Made by a program: the position numbers and the translations under genes | Part shown: piece by piece, positions 7,281 to 14,485 of the stretch | Layout: the number at the start of each line of letters is the position of its first letter | Position numbering within the stretch: position 1 is the stretch's first letter | Assembly (NCBI GenBank): GCA_947169395.1 | Contig: CAMVPJ010000015.1 | Span: 1-22,587 of the forward strand | Direction of reading: 5' to 3' | Source of the DNA: an uncultured Caryophanales bacterium | Lineage (GTDB): Bacteria; Bacillota_I; Bacilli_A; RF39; UBA660 | DNA length: 22,587 nt | The notes under the pieces: generated by a model | What the model was told of the DNA's origin: nothing | Database searches by the model: none | The model's input: the letters and a program-made list of their open reading frames with translations, nothing else

Positions 7281-7734
7281 TGGAATCAGTAGAGCCAAAT
7301 CCTCCAGCTCTTACTCCTTCTGCATTATCATTATCTACTATTAAGAATTTTTGGAATATTACTTGACCTATTACATCACCTTTTTTAACTTCGATATCAT
7401 GGTCTTGAAAATTAAAGTATTGAAAATAAAAGTGTCCATCATTTGATTCATTATTATAATAATCTGAATCAATTATTCCTATACTATTTGCCATTACAAA
7501 TCCTTTTTTAGGTCCAGACGAACGATTTGCAAGCATATACCACTCATCTTCTTTACAATATGCTTTCAATCCTGTTGGAATAAGTGTTGGTTTAATCCCT
7601 GGTTTATATGCAGGAATAGTTATATCTTCTGCTGCTTCTACATCATATCCTGCTGAATGTTTTGTACTTCTCTTTGGAAGATTAATATTTTTATCTTCCC
7701 ATCCTTTTGCAATTTCAAATCCTCTTTCTCTCAT
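7273..7734 (-). CDS. dut: dUTP diphosphatase
   Basis: Trimeric dUTPase: hydrolyses dUTP to dUMP and pyrophosphate, keeping uracil out of DNA and feeding dTMP synthesis. All five family motifs can be seen in 153 residues: SAGYDVEAAED (I), NRSSGPKKG (II), ANSIGIIDSDYYN (III, with the catalytic Asp), IGQVIFQKF (IV) and RAGGFGSTD (V, the flexible P-loop-like tail over the substrate). The start overlaps the nrdG stop in an ATGA, so translation is likely coupled. A stretch between motifs III and IV (YYNNESNDGHFYFQYFNFQDHD) is somewhat longer than in the shortest bacterial forms. Grouping with the class III reductase makes metabolic sense, since reductase output includes dUTP. Confidence 0.95.
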   Translation of the reverse strand: MRERGFEIAKGWEDKNINLPKRSTKHSAGYDVEAAEDITIPAYKPGIKPTLIPTGLKAYCKEDEWYMLANRSSGPKKGFVMANSIGIIDSDYYNNESNDGHFYFQYFNFQDHDIEVKKGDVIGQVIFQKFLIVDNDNAEGVRAGGFGSTDSNE

Positions 7735-8231
7735 ACTTCTACTCCTTCTAATATTTCTATCTTTTTATTCTTAATTGTCTTTTTAATATCAATTACTCTT
7801 TGATTAGATGAACCTCTATATTTTAACGTTGGATTATATAATTCCATCTTATACTGTCCATCTACAAGAATATCAATATCACTTAAATCATGTTTTAAAG
7901 ATAAATCTTCGTAATTAAATCCAGTCCATACCCAAACATCTTTTTTTGGATATTTATTTTTAAATTCTTTAACTAATTTTAAAGTACCTTCTATATTTTT
8001 AGGGTGCATAGGTTCTCCTCCTAATATAGATAATCCTTTTATATGATTTGGACTAGCTAGAGTAATTATTTTATTTATTGTATCATCATTAAACTCATGA
8101 CCTCCATTAAAGTCATGAGTTTCAGGGTTGAAACATCCTTTGCAATTAAATGTACAACCCTGCATAAATATTGAAACTCTTATACCAGGACCATTAGATA
8201 TGTCTGTTCTTCTTATTTTGTTGAATCGCAT
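7731..8231 (-). CDS. nrdG: Anaerobic ribonucleotide reductase activating protein
   Basis: Radical-SAM activase that installs the glycyl radical on NrdD. The [4Fe-4S]-binding CxxxCxxC motif is at residues 26-33 (CTFNCKGC). GGEP at about residue 70 is the SAM-contacting motif. The 166-residue length is normal for NrdG. It overlaps the end of nrdD by 19 bases, so the two subunits are translationally coupled. The ribosome binding site is weak, which fits coupling. Enzymes of this type are inactivated by oxygen, so expression should be confined to anoxic conditions; the Crp/Fnr-type site upstream of nrdD agrees. Confidence 0.95.
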   Translation of the reverse strand: MRFNKIRRTDISNGPGIRVSIFMQGCTFNCKGCFNPETHDFNGGHEFNDDTINKIITLASPNHIKGLSILGGEPMHPKNIEGTLKLVKEFKNKYPKKDVWVWTGFNYEDLSLKHDLSDIDILVDGQYKMELYNPTLKYRGSSNQRVIDIKKTIKNKKIEILEGVEV

Positions 8232-10453
8232 CCAGTATCACTTTCTTTCTTACAGTCACAATCTTCACAATCCTTATTATCTACGTGTAATACTCTTTCT
8301 TTAATCTCTTGAGTTCTTCCTTTATTCCAGAAATTAGAACCAATATAACCACAAGTACGACGCGCAACATTTAATTTATCATGATCTCTATTACCACAAT
8401 TTGGACAATACCACTCTAAATCATCATCGATTAATATTTCACCTGTGTATCCACATTCTTGACAATAATCAGATTTAGTATTTAATTCTGCATACATAAT
8501 ATTATCATAGATAAATTTAATAATTTCCATTACAGCATCTAAGTTATTCTCTAAATTAGGTGTTTCTACATAAGATATAGCTCCACCTGGAGATAATTTT
8601 TGAAATTCTGATTCTAATGATAATTTAGTAAATGCATCAATCTCTTCAAATACAGGAACATGATATGAATTAGTAATATAATCTCTATCAGTAATACCTT
8701 TAATCTTCCCAAATCTCTCTTTCAAGCATTTAGCAAACTTATAAGTAGTTGCCTCAATTGGAGTACCATATACACTGTAATCAATATCTTCATCTTTCTT
8801 CCACTTATTACACATATCATTCATTCTCTGCATTACAGCAAGTCCAAACTCTTTACCTTTACCATTATCAGTATGAGAGTGACCTGTCATAAATTTAACA
8901 CATTCATAAAGTCCTGCATAACCTAGTGAAATAGTTGAATATCCGTGGTGTAGTAACTCGTGGATTGATTCACCTTTTTCTAATCTAGCTAGAGCTCCAT
9001 GTTGCCACAAGATTGGTGCAACGTCACTAGTTGTATGTGATAATCTTTTATGTCTAATTTGAAGTGCACGGTGACATAACTCTAATCTTTCATCAAATAT
9101 TTTCCAGAAAGCATCCATATCTTTATCTGCAGAAAGTGCTACATCTACTAAATTAATAGTAACAACACCTTGATTAAATCTACCATAGTATTTACCTTTA
9201 CCTTCAACATAGTTTTTAGCTTTTGCAACATTACCACGAGAAATAGAACGGTCTGGAGTTAAGAATGAACGACATCCCATACAAGGATAACACTCACCCT
9301 CACCAAGTTCATTTTTCTTAAGTTCTTTCATTACTTTTTCAGAAATATAATCAGGTACCATTCTTTTTGCAGTACACTTAGCAGCTAACTCTGTTAAATA
9401 ATAATACTTAGAACCTTCTTTGATATTATCTTCTTCAAGTACATATAAAAGTTTAGGGAATGCTGGTGTGATATATACACCCTTTTCATTTTTCATACCC
9501 TGAATTCTTTGTTTTAATACTTCTTCAATAATCATAGCAAGTTCTTCTTTATACTCATCAGTTTCACCTAAATACATACATACTGACAAGAAAGGTGCTT
9601 GACCATTAGTTGTAGTCATTGAATTTATTTGATATTGGAAAGTTTGTACTCCATCTACTATTTCTTTTTGTAAATCTTCTTTAGCAAACTTCTCACAATC
9701 TTTCTTAGTGAATTTTCTTTTCTTATACTTATCTAAATATCTATTATAAGACTCACGAGCAAATGGCGCTAAATGTGTTAGTGTAATAGTAGCACCACCA
9801 TACTGAGACGATGATACAGCAGTAATAAGTTGTGTTGCAATTGTCATAGCTGTTAAAAATCTATGTGGTTTTTCAATCATAACACCATTTATATTAGTAC
9901 CATTTTGAAGCATATCATCTAAATTAATTAAATCACAGTTATGAAGTGCATTTTGTGCGAAGTAATCAGCATCATGAAAATGAATTACACCTTCATCATG
10001 AGCTTTTACAATATCTTCAGGAAGTAAAAATCTACGTGTAATATCAGTACTAGTAATACCAGCTAGATAATCTCTTTGTGTAGTAACTACCTTAGCGTTC
10101 TTATTAGAATTTTCAGTATTCCAGTACTCAGATTCACCATCAATCAACTCTTTAATAGCTAGATCTGTAGTATTACTTCTTCTAACTAATTCTCTAGTAT
10201 AACGATAAGTAATATACTTTTTAGCAAGTACATACTTACCCATTGACATAAGTTTCATCTCAATAATATCTTGAATATCTTCAACAAGAATTCTCTTCTT
10301 ACCTAAACGTTCAATATATTTAATAATATTTTTAATCTGAGTGCCTGAAACAGCATCATCTTCTTCTACTTCTAAATTCGCTTTTTTAATAGCTTCTTCA
10401 ATTTTTTCTGGACAGTACTCAACCATGTGTCCATCTCTTTTTATTACTTTCAT
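8213..10453 (-). CDS. nrdD: Anaerobic ribonucleoside-triphosphate reductase
   Basis: Class III ribonucleotide reductase: reduces NTPs to dNTPs, usually with formate as reductant, in strict anoxia. The N-terminal ATP-cone (VIKRDGHMVEYCPEKIEEAI and on, to about residue 90) is the allosteric switch. The C-terminal zinc site uses CQEC and CPNC. The glycyl radical residue is Gly702 in RRTCGYIGSNFWNKGR. Length, 746 residues, is typical. After the usual end (ERVLHV) there is an additional Cys-rich tail with CEDCDC and a later Cys. ATG 10453 has GGAGGA 6 bases before it. It is the first gene of a run with nrdG, dut, the kinase-like gene and a membrane protein. A TGTTGCA palindrome overlaps the promoter region. 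Confidence 0.97.
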   Translation of the reverse strand: MKVIKRDGHMVEYCPEKIEEAIKKANLEVEEDDAVSGTQIKNIIKYIERLGKKRILVEDIQDIIEMKLMSMGKYVLAKKYITYRYTRELVRRSNTTDLAIKELIDGESEYWNTENSNKNAKVVTTQRDYLAGITSTDITRRFLLPEDIVKAHDEGVIHFHDADYFAQNALHNCDLINLDDMLQNGTNINGVMIEKPHRFLTAMTIATQLITAVSSSQYGGATITLTHLAPFARESYNRYLDKYKKRKFTKKDCEKFAKEDLQKEIVDGVQTFQYQINSMTTTNGQAPFLSVCMYLGETDEYKEELAMIIEEVLKQRIQGMKNEKGVYITPAFPKLLYVLEEDNIKEGSKYYYLTELAAKCTAKRMVPDYISEKVMKELKKNELGEGECYPCMGCRSFLTPDRSISRGNVAKAKNYVEGKGKYYGRFNQGVVTINLVDVALSADKDMDAFWKIFDERLELCHRALQIRHKRLSHTTSDVAPILWQHGALARLEKGESIHELLHHGYSTISLGYAGLYECVKFMTGHSHTDNGKGKEFGLAVMQRMNDMCNKWKKDEDIDYSVYGTPIEATTYKFAKCLKERFGKIKGITDRDYITNSYHVPVFEEIDAFTKLSLESEFQKLSPGGAISYVETPNLENNLDAVMEIIKFIYDNIMYAELNTKSDYCQECGYTGEILIDDDLEWYCPNCGNRDHDKLNVARRTCGYIGSNFWNKGRTQEIKERVLHVDNKDCEDCDCKKESDTGCDSTK

Positions 10454-10483
10454 ATAAATCCTCCTACTTTTGTTACCGTCAAC

Positions 10484-10494
10484 ATCATATCATA
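10484..10494 (-). promoter_or_regulatory. nrdD -10 boxes (two overlapping TATGAT)
   Basis: The minus strand reads TATGATATGAT, two overlapping -10-like hexamers (10489-10494 and 10484-10489). The half-palindrome TTGCAA lies 18 bases before the first and could be its -35. With the second hexamer, the upstream palindrome is centred at -41.5, the class II activation position of the Crp/Fnr family. The leader would then be about 24 bases. Confidence 0.5.
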
Positions 10495-10510
10495 TTTTGT
10501 AGATAAAATG

Positions 10511-10526
10511 TGTTGCAAGTGCAACA
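10511..10526. promoter_or_regulatory. Crp/Fnr-type operator at nrdD
   Basis: TGTTGCA, AG, TGCAACA: a perfect inverted repeat with 7-base arms and a 2-base centre. The same arms recur at 10731-10748 in front of the Crp/Fnr gene. It differs from the classic FNR box (TTGAT/ATCAA), so a lineage-specific specificity is inferred. Binding by the neighbouring regulator is inferred from location and symmetry. Confidence 0.65.
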
Positions 10527-10686
10527 AAAATGGATTTATAAAATTATTTCATTTTCACATGTAAACTGAGTGTATAAAATCTAATAATTTTATATATCAA
10601 TAATATAAATTATACTAAGAATTCGCATTTTCCAAAATAATTAAATTGTTACAAGCAAGTTCACTATACAAATTTCAATCAATTTA

Positions 10687-10716
10687 TTGTACTATTTCAA
10701 GAGAAACAATTATATT
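10687..10716 (+). promoter_or_regulatory. Putative promoter of the Crp/Fnr gene
   Basis: TTGTAC (10687-10692), 18 bases, TATATT (10711-10716). Transcription would start near 10723 with a leader of about 57 bases. An alternative pair, TTGCAA (10734-10739) with TATTAT (10757-10762) at 17 bases, overlaps the operator but would start inside the ribosome binding site, so it is less likely. Confidence 0.4.
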
Positions 10717-10730
10717 ATATTTTACTATTT

Positions 10731-10748
10731 TTGTTGCAAATGCAACAA
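10731..10748. promoter_or_regulatory. Crp/Fnr-type operator at the regulator's own gene
   Basis: TTGTTGCA, AA, TGCAACAA: a perfect palindrome with 8-base arms. It shares its core with the site in front of nrdD. Relative to the likely promoter it lies just downstream of the start of transcription, which would favour repression of the regulator by itself. Confidence 0.65.
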
Positions 10749-10779
10749 TAAAATGCTATTATTAAATTGAGGTGTATAT

Positions 10780-11403
10780 ATGAATCCTTTCTTTAATATT
10801 ACTGACGATGATAAAATAAAACTTCTAAAAAATTTAGAAGCATTAACATATACATTTGACAAAAACGAAGAAATCTTAAAAAAAATAAAGAACAGAAACT
10901 TTATTGGTATTATATTAGAAGGTATAATTCAAATTATTAAAACAGATTATAATGGTAATAGAACTATTATCGAAGAGTTAAATGATAATGATATCTTCGG
11001 TTCTAAAATATCATCTCTATCTAATAACGAATATACTATTACTACTAAAGATAAGACTAATATAATTATTATTGATTATGAACAATTAATTAAATCTAAT
11101 AATACTAATAATTACTATAATCAGTTCATCAAAAATCTACTAGAAATAATTATTAATTCTATAAATGATAAGAATAATAGAATAGAAATACTTACTAAAA
11201 AAACTATTAGAAATAAACTACTTGAATACTTTAAAATAGTATCACACAAGAATAAATCTAAAAATATATATTTACCATTTACTTTTACTGATCTTGCAGA
11301 CTACCTAGCAATTGACCGTTCAGCTATGACTAGAGAGTTAAAAAATTTAAAAGATGAAGGATTTATTGAAATAAAAAACAAAAGAATAACTTTACTTTAT
11401 TAG
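10780..11403 (+). CDS. Crp/Fnr family regulator, Cys-free
   Basis: A dimeric DNA-binding regulator of 207 residues. The N-terminal cyclic-nucleotide-binding-like barrel is at about 10-110 (IGIILEGIIQIIKTDYNGNRTIIEELNDNDIFG), a dimer helix at about 115-145, and a winged helix at about 160-207 (FTDLADYLAIDRSAMTRELKNL, with the recognition helix at IDRSAMTREL). The protein contains no Cys, so it cannot carry the [4Fe-4S] cluster of true FNR. It may sense heme-bound gas, a metabolite, or nothing. GAGGTG at 10769-10774 is a good ribosome binding site. It is divergent from nrdD and both genes share the same palindrome, so it most likely controls the anaerobic reductase operon and itself. Its end overlaps the convergent C39-like gene by 4 bases. 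Confidence 0.85.
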   Translation: MNPFFNITDDDKIKLLKNLEALTYTFDKNEEILKKIKNRNFIGIILEGIIQIIKTDYNGNRTIIEELNDNDIFGSKISSLSNNEYTITTKDKTNIIIIDYEQLIKSNNTNNYYNQFIKNLLEIIINSINDKNNRIEILTKKTIRNKLLEYFKIVSHKNKSKNIYLPFTFTDLADYLAIDRSAMTRELKNLKDEGFIEIKNKRITLLY

Positions 11404-11954
11404 TTATTCTTTTTAATTATTAAACATTCTCTATGTTCAATAGGTCCCAATGCATAATCTGATAAATTCATAGTATTAAATCTCTTAAGATTTACTTTTC
11501 TATTATATTCAAATGGTTCATCATATACAAGTTCTACCATTCTATAATCATCAAAATATGTTTCATCTAAATAATAAGGATCAAATATATAAATATAATT
11601 ATTATCCATTTTAGTAACTAAAGCATAATGACTTTTTTCAAATAGATATAAATGAATAATCATAATACTATTATCATCCTTCATGTATTCTTTTATAGTT
11701 TTAATATTTACTTCTTCTTTATTAAGTTTATGTAACTCTAAATTATATTTCTTTTTATCAAGTATTTTATGTGCAAAATCACATATAGTTTCTTGCTTTA
11801 AAAGTATATTATTCTCATCTATACTATGTTTATAAACACTCTTAATTAAATTGATATCTAAAGTTTCTCTATCAAATAAATAGCTTATAGTATTTAATAA
11901 TGTAGTTTTTCCACTATCTTTCTCAGTCATTTGATATCTCAATGGAACTTTCAT
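11400..11954 (-). CDS. C39-like peptidase-fold protein with catalytic Cys replaced by Ser
   Basis: Resembles the bacterial peptidase C39-like family, whose members begin with a VPLRYQ...DCGPTSLLN pattern and end near YALGP. Here the start is VPLRYQMTEKDSGKTTLLN: the nucleophile position, residue 14, is Ser (codon AGT, one base from Cys TGT), and the Pro-Thr after it is changed. The His (SHYALVTK, about residue 108) and the following Asp (IFDPYY) are kept, as is the C-terminal YALGPIEHRE. At 184 residues it seems to lack a Gly-rich loop present in fuller members. It is probably a non-proteolytic relative, or a Ser-dependent variant. No signal peptide is seen. AGGAGG precedes the ATG, and a promoter with its own palindrome lies upstream, so it is not simply the last gene of the NAD operon. 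The substrate is unknown. Confidence 0.65.
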   Translation of the reverse strand: MKVPLRYQMTEKDSGKTTLLNTISYLFDRETLDINLIKSVYKHSIDENNILLKQETICDFAHKILDKKKYNLELHKLNKEEVNIKTIKEYMKDDNSIMIIHLYLFEKSHYALVTKMDNNYIYIFDPYYLDETYFDDYRMVELVYDEPFEYNRKVNLKRFNTMNLSDYALGPIEHRECLIIKKNN

Positions 11955-11967
11955 AAGCCCTCCTTTT

Positions 11968-11984
11968 TAAGTTAAAATAACTTA
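11968..11984. promoter_or_regulatory. Palindrome in the C39-like gene's leader
   Basis: TAAGTTA, AAA, TAACTTA: perfect 7-base arms with a 3-base centre. It sits between the predicted start of transcription and the ribosome binding site, an operator-like place. It may instead be a short hairpin in the RNA. Confidence 0.4.
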
Positions 11985-11994
11985 GTGCTTAACT

Positions 11995-12023
11995 ATTATA
12001 ATCTATTATGTTCCATTTAGCAA
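11995..12023 (-). promoter_or_regulatory. Promoter of the C39-like gene
   Basis: On the minus strand TTGCTA (12018-12023) and a perfect TATAAT (11995-12000) are 17 bases apart. The leader would be about 35 bases long. This gives the C39-like gene a transcript separate from the NAD operon, which ends just upstream. Confidence 0.6.
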
Positions 12024-12045
12024 CTTTTTATACAAAAAAATATGG

Positions 12046-12303
12046 TTATTTATTTATATTATTTTCCCATATTTTTCTTATACCTTTTAATGATAACGTT
12101 GATAATGTAAAACCAATTACTGGTACTAGTGATGTTAAGAATATATTTGATATTCTACCTATTAAATAAGTATAAATAACAACTACAACATAAGTTAAAA
12201 TACATATACATATCCTTCTTGTTATGCTAGTTTCCCATTTCTTATCTAGTTCTACTCTTTTATTTCTTTCTTTTATCTCATTAATTTCTTTTTCTAGATT
12301 CAT
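12046..12303 (-). CDS. Small two-TM protein
   Basis: Unrecognised function. The 85-residue protein has a charged N-terminal helix (NLEKEINEIKERNKRVELDKKWET), then two membrane segments at about residues 31-48 and 52-72, and a short Lys-rich end. It is probably a membrane protein with both ends in the cytoplasm. ATG 12303 is chosen over an upstream in-frame codon because AGGAG lies 6 bases before it. It overlaps the end of the NrtR gene by 23 bases and is therefore the last gene of the NAD operon. It might anchor or modulate an enzyme, but nothing in the sequence says which. Confidence 0.65.
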   Translation of the reverse strand: MNLEKEINEIKERNKRVELDKKWETSITRRICICILTYVVVVIYTYLIGRISNIFLTSLVPVIGFTLSTLSLKGIRKIWENNINK

Positions 12304-13120
12304 TATCACTCCTATATCTAAATAATCTAGAAGGTCTATGTCCTCCACCTGATCTCATCATATCTGTTGCCTCTACTTTATCTGCAATTATTCTTCTAAA
12401 AGCTGGATCTAATAATTTCTTTCTAAGTACTACTTCATATACCTGTTGTAACTCACCTAAAGTAAATAAATCTGGCATCATATTAAATACAATATCTGTA
12501 TATTCAGCTTTATTCTTAATGCGCTCTAAACCTGATACTATAACAAGTGGATGGTCAAATGCAATAGAATCATTTTTTACTACTTCAAACTTATATCTAT
12601 CAGTAGTATGTTCCTTAAGTGTCTTTGATACAATAAACTTGATTTCTTCATTACCATTATCTAGAGTAACATGATAACTAGTATCATCTTCAAGTAAGTT
12701 TATATCAAACCAAGACGCATTTTTAGGTAATTTAACATCTAATCTTTTTTTATCAACTAAAGCAATGTAAGATGTACTAATAACCCTCATTCTAGGATCT
12801 CTTTTAGGATCACTAAATGTATATAACTGTTCTAAATATATATCACTTAAATTAGTTTCACTCTTTAATATTCTATTAGCTGATGCATCTAAATCTTCAT
12901 CTATTTTTACAAAGCCACCAGGTAAGCACCACTTATCTTTAAAAGGATAAGTATCTCTTTTAATAAGTAATAAACTATATTTCTTCTCTTTTAACTTACG
13001 ATAGTTATCTACATCTTTATCTGATACACTAAGTAATAAAATATCCGTTGTAACCGATAATAAGTCATAATCATTTTTGTTATAATCTTTTAAAAACTCT
13101 TCTTCTGTATTATACTTCAT
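12281..13120 (-). CDS. nrtR: NrtR-type regulator of NAD metabolism (Nudix plus winged helix)
   Basis: NrtR regulators bind DNA upstream of NAD genes and release it on sensing ADP-ribose or related NAD metabolites. The 279 residues show a Nudix domain (about 20-160) and a C-terminal winged helix (about 210-255) with the characteristic FTLGELQQVYEVVLRKKLLD and FRRII. The Nudix box at 69-91 is degenerate. Gly69, Glu75, Arg83 and Glu88 remain, but two catalytic Glu positions are Ile84 and Ser87, and the late Gly is Asn90. This fits a sensor rather than an enzyme. GGAGG lies 4 bases before ATG 13120; an upstream TTG is less likely. The gene lies in the same transcript as nearly every NAD salvage and phosphorylation enzyme, which strongly supports the role. 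Candidate operators are upstream of pncA. Confidence 0.85.
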   Translation of the reverse strand: MKYNTEEEFLKDYNKNDYDLLSVTTDILLLSVSDKDVDNYRKLKEKKYSLLLIKRDTYPFKDKWCLPGGFVKIDEDLDASANRILKSETNLSDIYLEQLYTFSDPKRDPRMRVISTSYIALVDKKRLDVKLPKNASWFDINLLEDDTSYHVTLDNGNEEIKFIVSKTLKEHTTDRYKFEVVKNDSIAFDHPLVIVSGLERIKNKAEYTDIVFNMMPDLFTLGELQQVYEVVLRKKLLDPAFRRIIADKVEATDMMRSGGGHRPSRLFRYRSDNESRKRN

Positions 13121-13155
13121 AATTCCTCCAAAATAATTATACAATAATTCTAATT

Positions 13156-13947
13156 TTATAGCAATTTCTCATTTATCTTATTTGGAAAACTATATGTACT
13201 CATTCTAAGTTGTTTAATCTTTTTATCTCCTACATGAGTTTTTATACTTGAGATATCTTGATACTTACGTAATACTCCATCACTAGTTACAGTAAATGCT
13301 TTATCTTCACTATTAGGTATTAGTTTTATGATTCTATCCTTTGGTACAATTAATGAATTAGATAAAGTTTGATATGCTCTAGAATTAATAGGTCCAATAG
13401 GAGTAATTTGTAAAGTAGAAAGGTCTGGATATACAATACTTCCTCCATAACTTAGATTATGAGCAGTTGAGCCAAATGAAGTAGCTATTATAATACCATC
13501 TCCCCTAAATCTTTCTAAAAAGCGGTTATCTATTTCAACATCTATCTTTACTATTTTAGAATCTTTATATCTAACTACTATCTCATTTAATGAATAAAAA
13601 CTATCTACTTTATCCTTACATCTAACCTCAGTTTCCTCTACACCTACTTCTTCTATTTTTATTTCATCAGTATTAATCTCTTCAATAAATCTATCTAAAT
13701 ATATAAGATTTATCTCTTGCGCAAAACCTAGTGTTCCTGAGTTTACTCCAACATAATATAAATTACTATCAAAGTTATTAGAGTGGACCATTCTTAAAAA
13801 CGCGCCATCTCCACCTACCGCAACAGCTAAATCATACTTTTTATCATCGATGATATAACCATGATGAGTAAATTTATCCTTAACTATTTTAGCATTCTTA
13901 ATTGATTTATCATTATTATTAACATATAATTTAATTCTTTTTATCAC
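13156..13947 (-). CDS. nadK: NAD kinase
   Basis: Phosphorylates NAD at the 2-prime hydroxyl of its adenosine ribose to give NADP. The 263-residue protein has GGDGAFLR at 45-52 (the GGDG motif), SLNEIVVR at about 119-126 (the NE motif) and GDGIIIATSFGSTAHNLSYGG at about 149-169, the full family signature. Two GTG codons are possible starts. GTG 13947 is preferred because AGGTG lies 6 bases upstream, while the one at 13956 overlaps that site. It overlaps the preceding DUF5662-like gene by 17 bases. Position in the NAD operon links NADP supply to NAD supply and to the NrtR gene 35 bases downstream. Confidence 0.93.
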   Translation of the reverse strand: MIKRIKLYVNNNDKSIKNAKIVKDKFTHHGYIIDDKKYDLAVAVGGDGAFLRMVHSNNFDSNLYYVGVNSGTLGFAQEINLIYLDRFIEEINTDEIKIEEVGVEETEVRCKDKVDSFYSLNEIVVRYKDSKIVKIDVEIDNRFLERFRGDGIIIATSFGSTAHNLSYGGSIVYPDLSTLQITPIGPINSRAYQTLSNSLIVPKDRIIKLIPNSEDKAFTVTSDGVLRKYQDISSIKTHVGDKKIKQLRMSTYSFPNKINEKLL

Positions 13948-14485
13948 TATTATCACCTACATTTCTATTGTATATTTTTTTTAATGTTTTAGGATTGATT
14001 GTTGCATCTATCCCATTTTCTGCAATAGCTGTATAAGTATCTATTAATACCTTATCTATTTTAGGATTTATAAACTTACTTTTACCACTACTTAGATAAT
14101 ACTCAAGTGGTTCAGAGATAGTCCACTTATTCTTTTTATAAGTTTGCCCCGCAGCTATATTATCACATATCATCTCAATAGTGTATTTATAAGGAATGAG
14201 CGCTCCTTTTTTATCAAGCAAATCGTACCAATAGTCAAAGTGATGTTTATTATGACTTTTATGGTGTAGCCAGGCTTTAGAATATCCTAATTCCCTTTTG
14301 CAATTAATAATTGGGCTTTCATCACCACGATAATACTTCGCGCTTTCCATAAACTCAACTGGTAAGTATTTAGATAAGTCATGAACTAACCCTCGATAAG
14401 GAATACCTGCTTTAACACATAACTTAAATACTTTAAATCTATGTTTAGTTACTAATTTAAAATGTAATACAAAATTCTTAATCAT
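13931..14485 (-). CDS. DUF5662-like His-rich protein
   Basis: Matches what I know of the DUF5662 family, whose function is not established. The 184 residues hold His/Asp clusters that look like an HD-type metal site: GLVHDLSKYLPVEF at about 32-45, and WLHHKSHNKHHFDYWYD at about 72-88. A third acidic stretch, IEMICDNIAAGQTYKKN, follows. HD-fold enzymes are usually phosphohydrolases acting on nucleotides, so a nucleotide or NAD-related substrate is possible, but that is inference. The start overlaps the DUF488-like stop in an ATGA and the end overlaps nadK, so it is tightly coupled inside the NAD operon. No signal peptide is seen; it is probably cytoplasmic. Confidence 0.7.
   Translation of the reverse strand: MIKNFVLHFKLVTKHRFKVFKLCVKAGIPYRGLVHDLSKYLPVEFMESAKYYRGDESPIINCKRELGYSKAWLHHKSHNKHHFDYWYDLLDKKGALIPYKYTIEMICDNIAAGQTYKKNKWTISEPLEYYLSSGKSKFINPKIDKVLIDTYTAIAENGIDATINPKTLKKIYNRNVGDNSDKKN

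Larger units (their letters stand above)
10454..10779. other. Divergent regulatory region between nrdD and the Crp/Fnr gene
   Basis: This 326-base AT-rich region carries the nrdD promoter, two copies of one palindrome about 220 bases apart and a plausible promoter for the regulator. The middle (about 10530-10680) shows nothing I can assign. No reading frame of note is present. Confidence 0.7.

Noticed and set aside
11900..11935. TEKDSGKTTLLN in the C39-like protein as a Walker A motif
   Set aside because: The first Gly of GxxxxGKS/T is missing, no Walker B follows, and the rest of the protein matches the C39-like pattern from VPLRYQ to YALGP.
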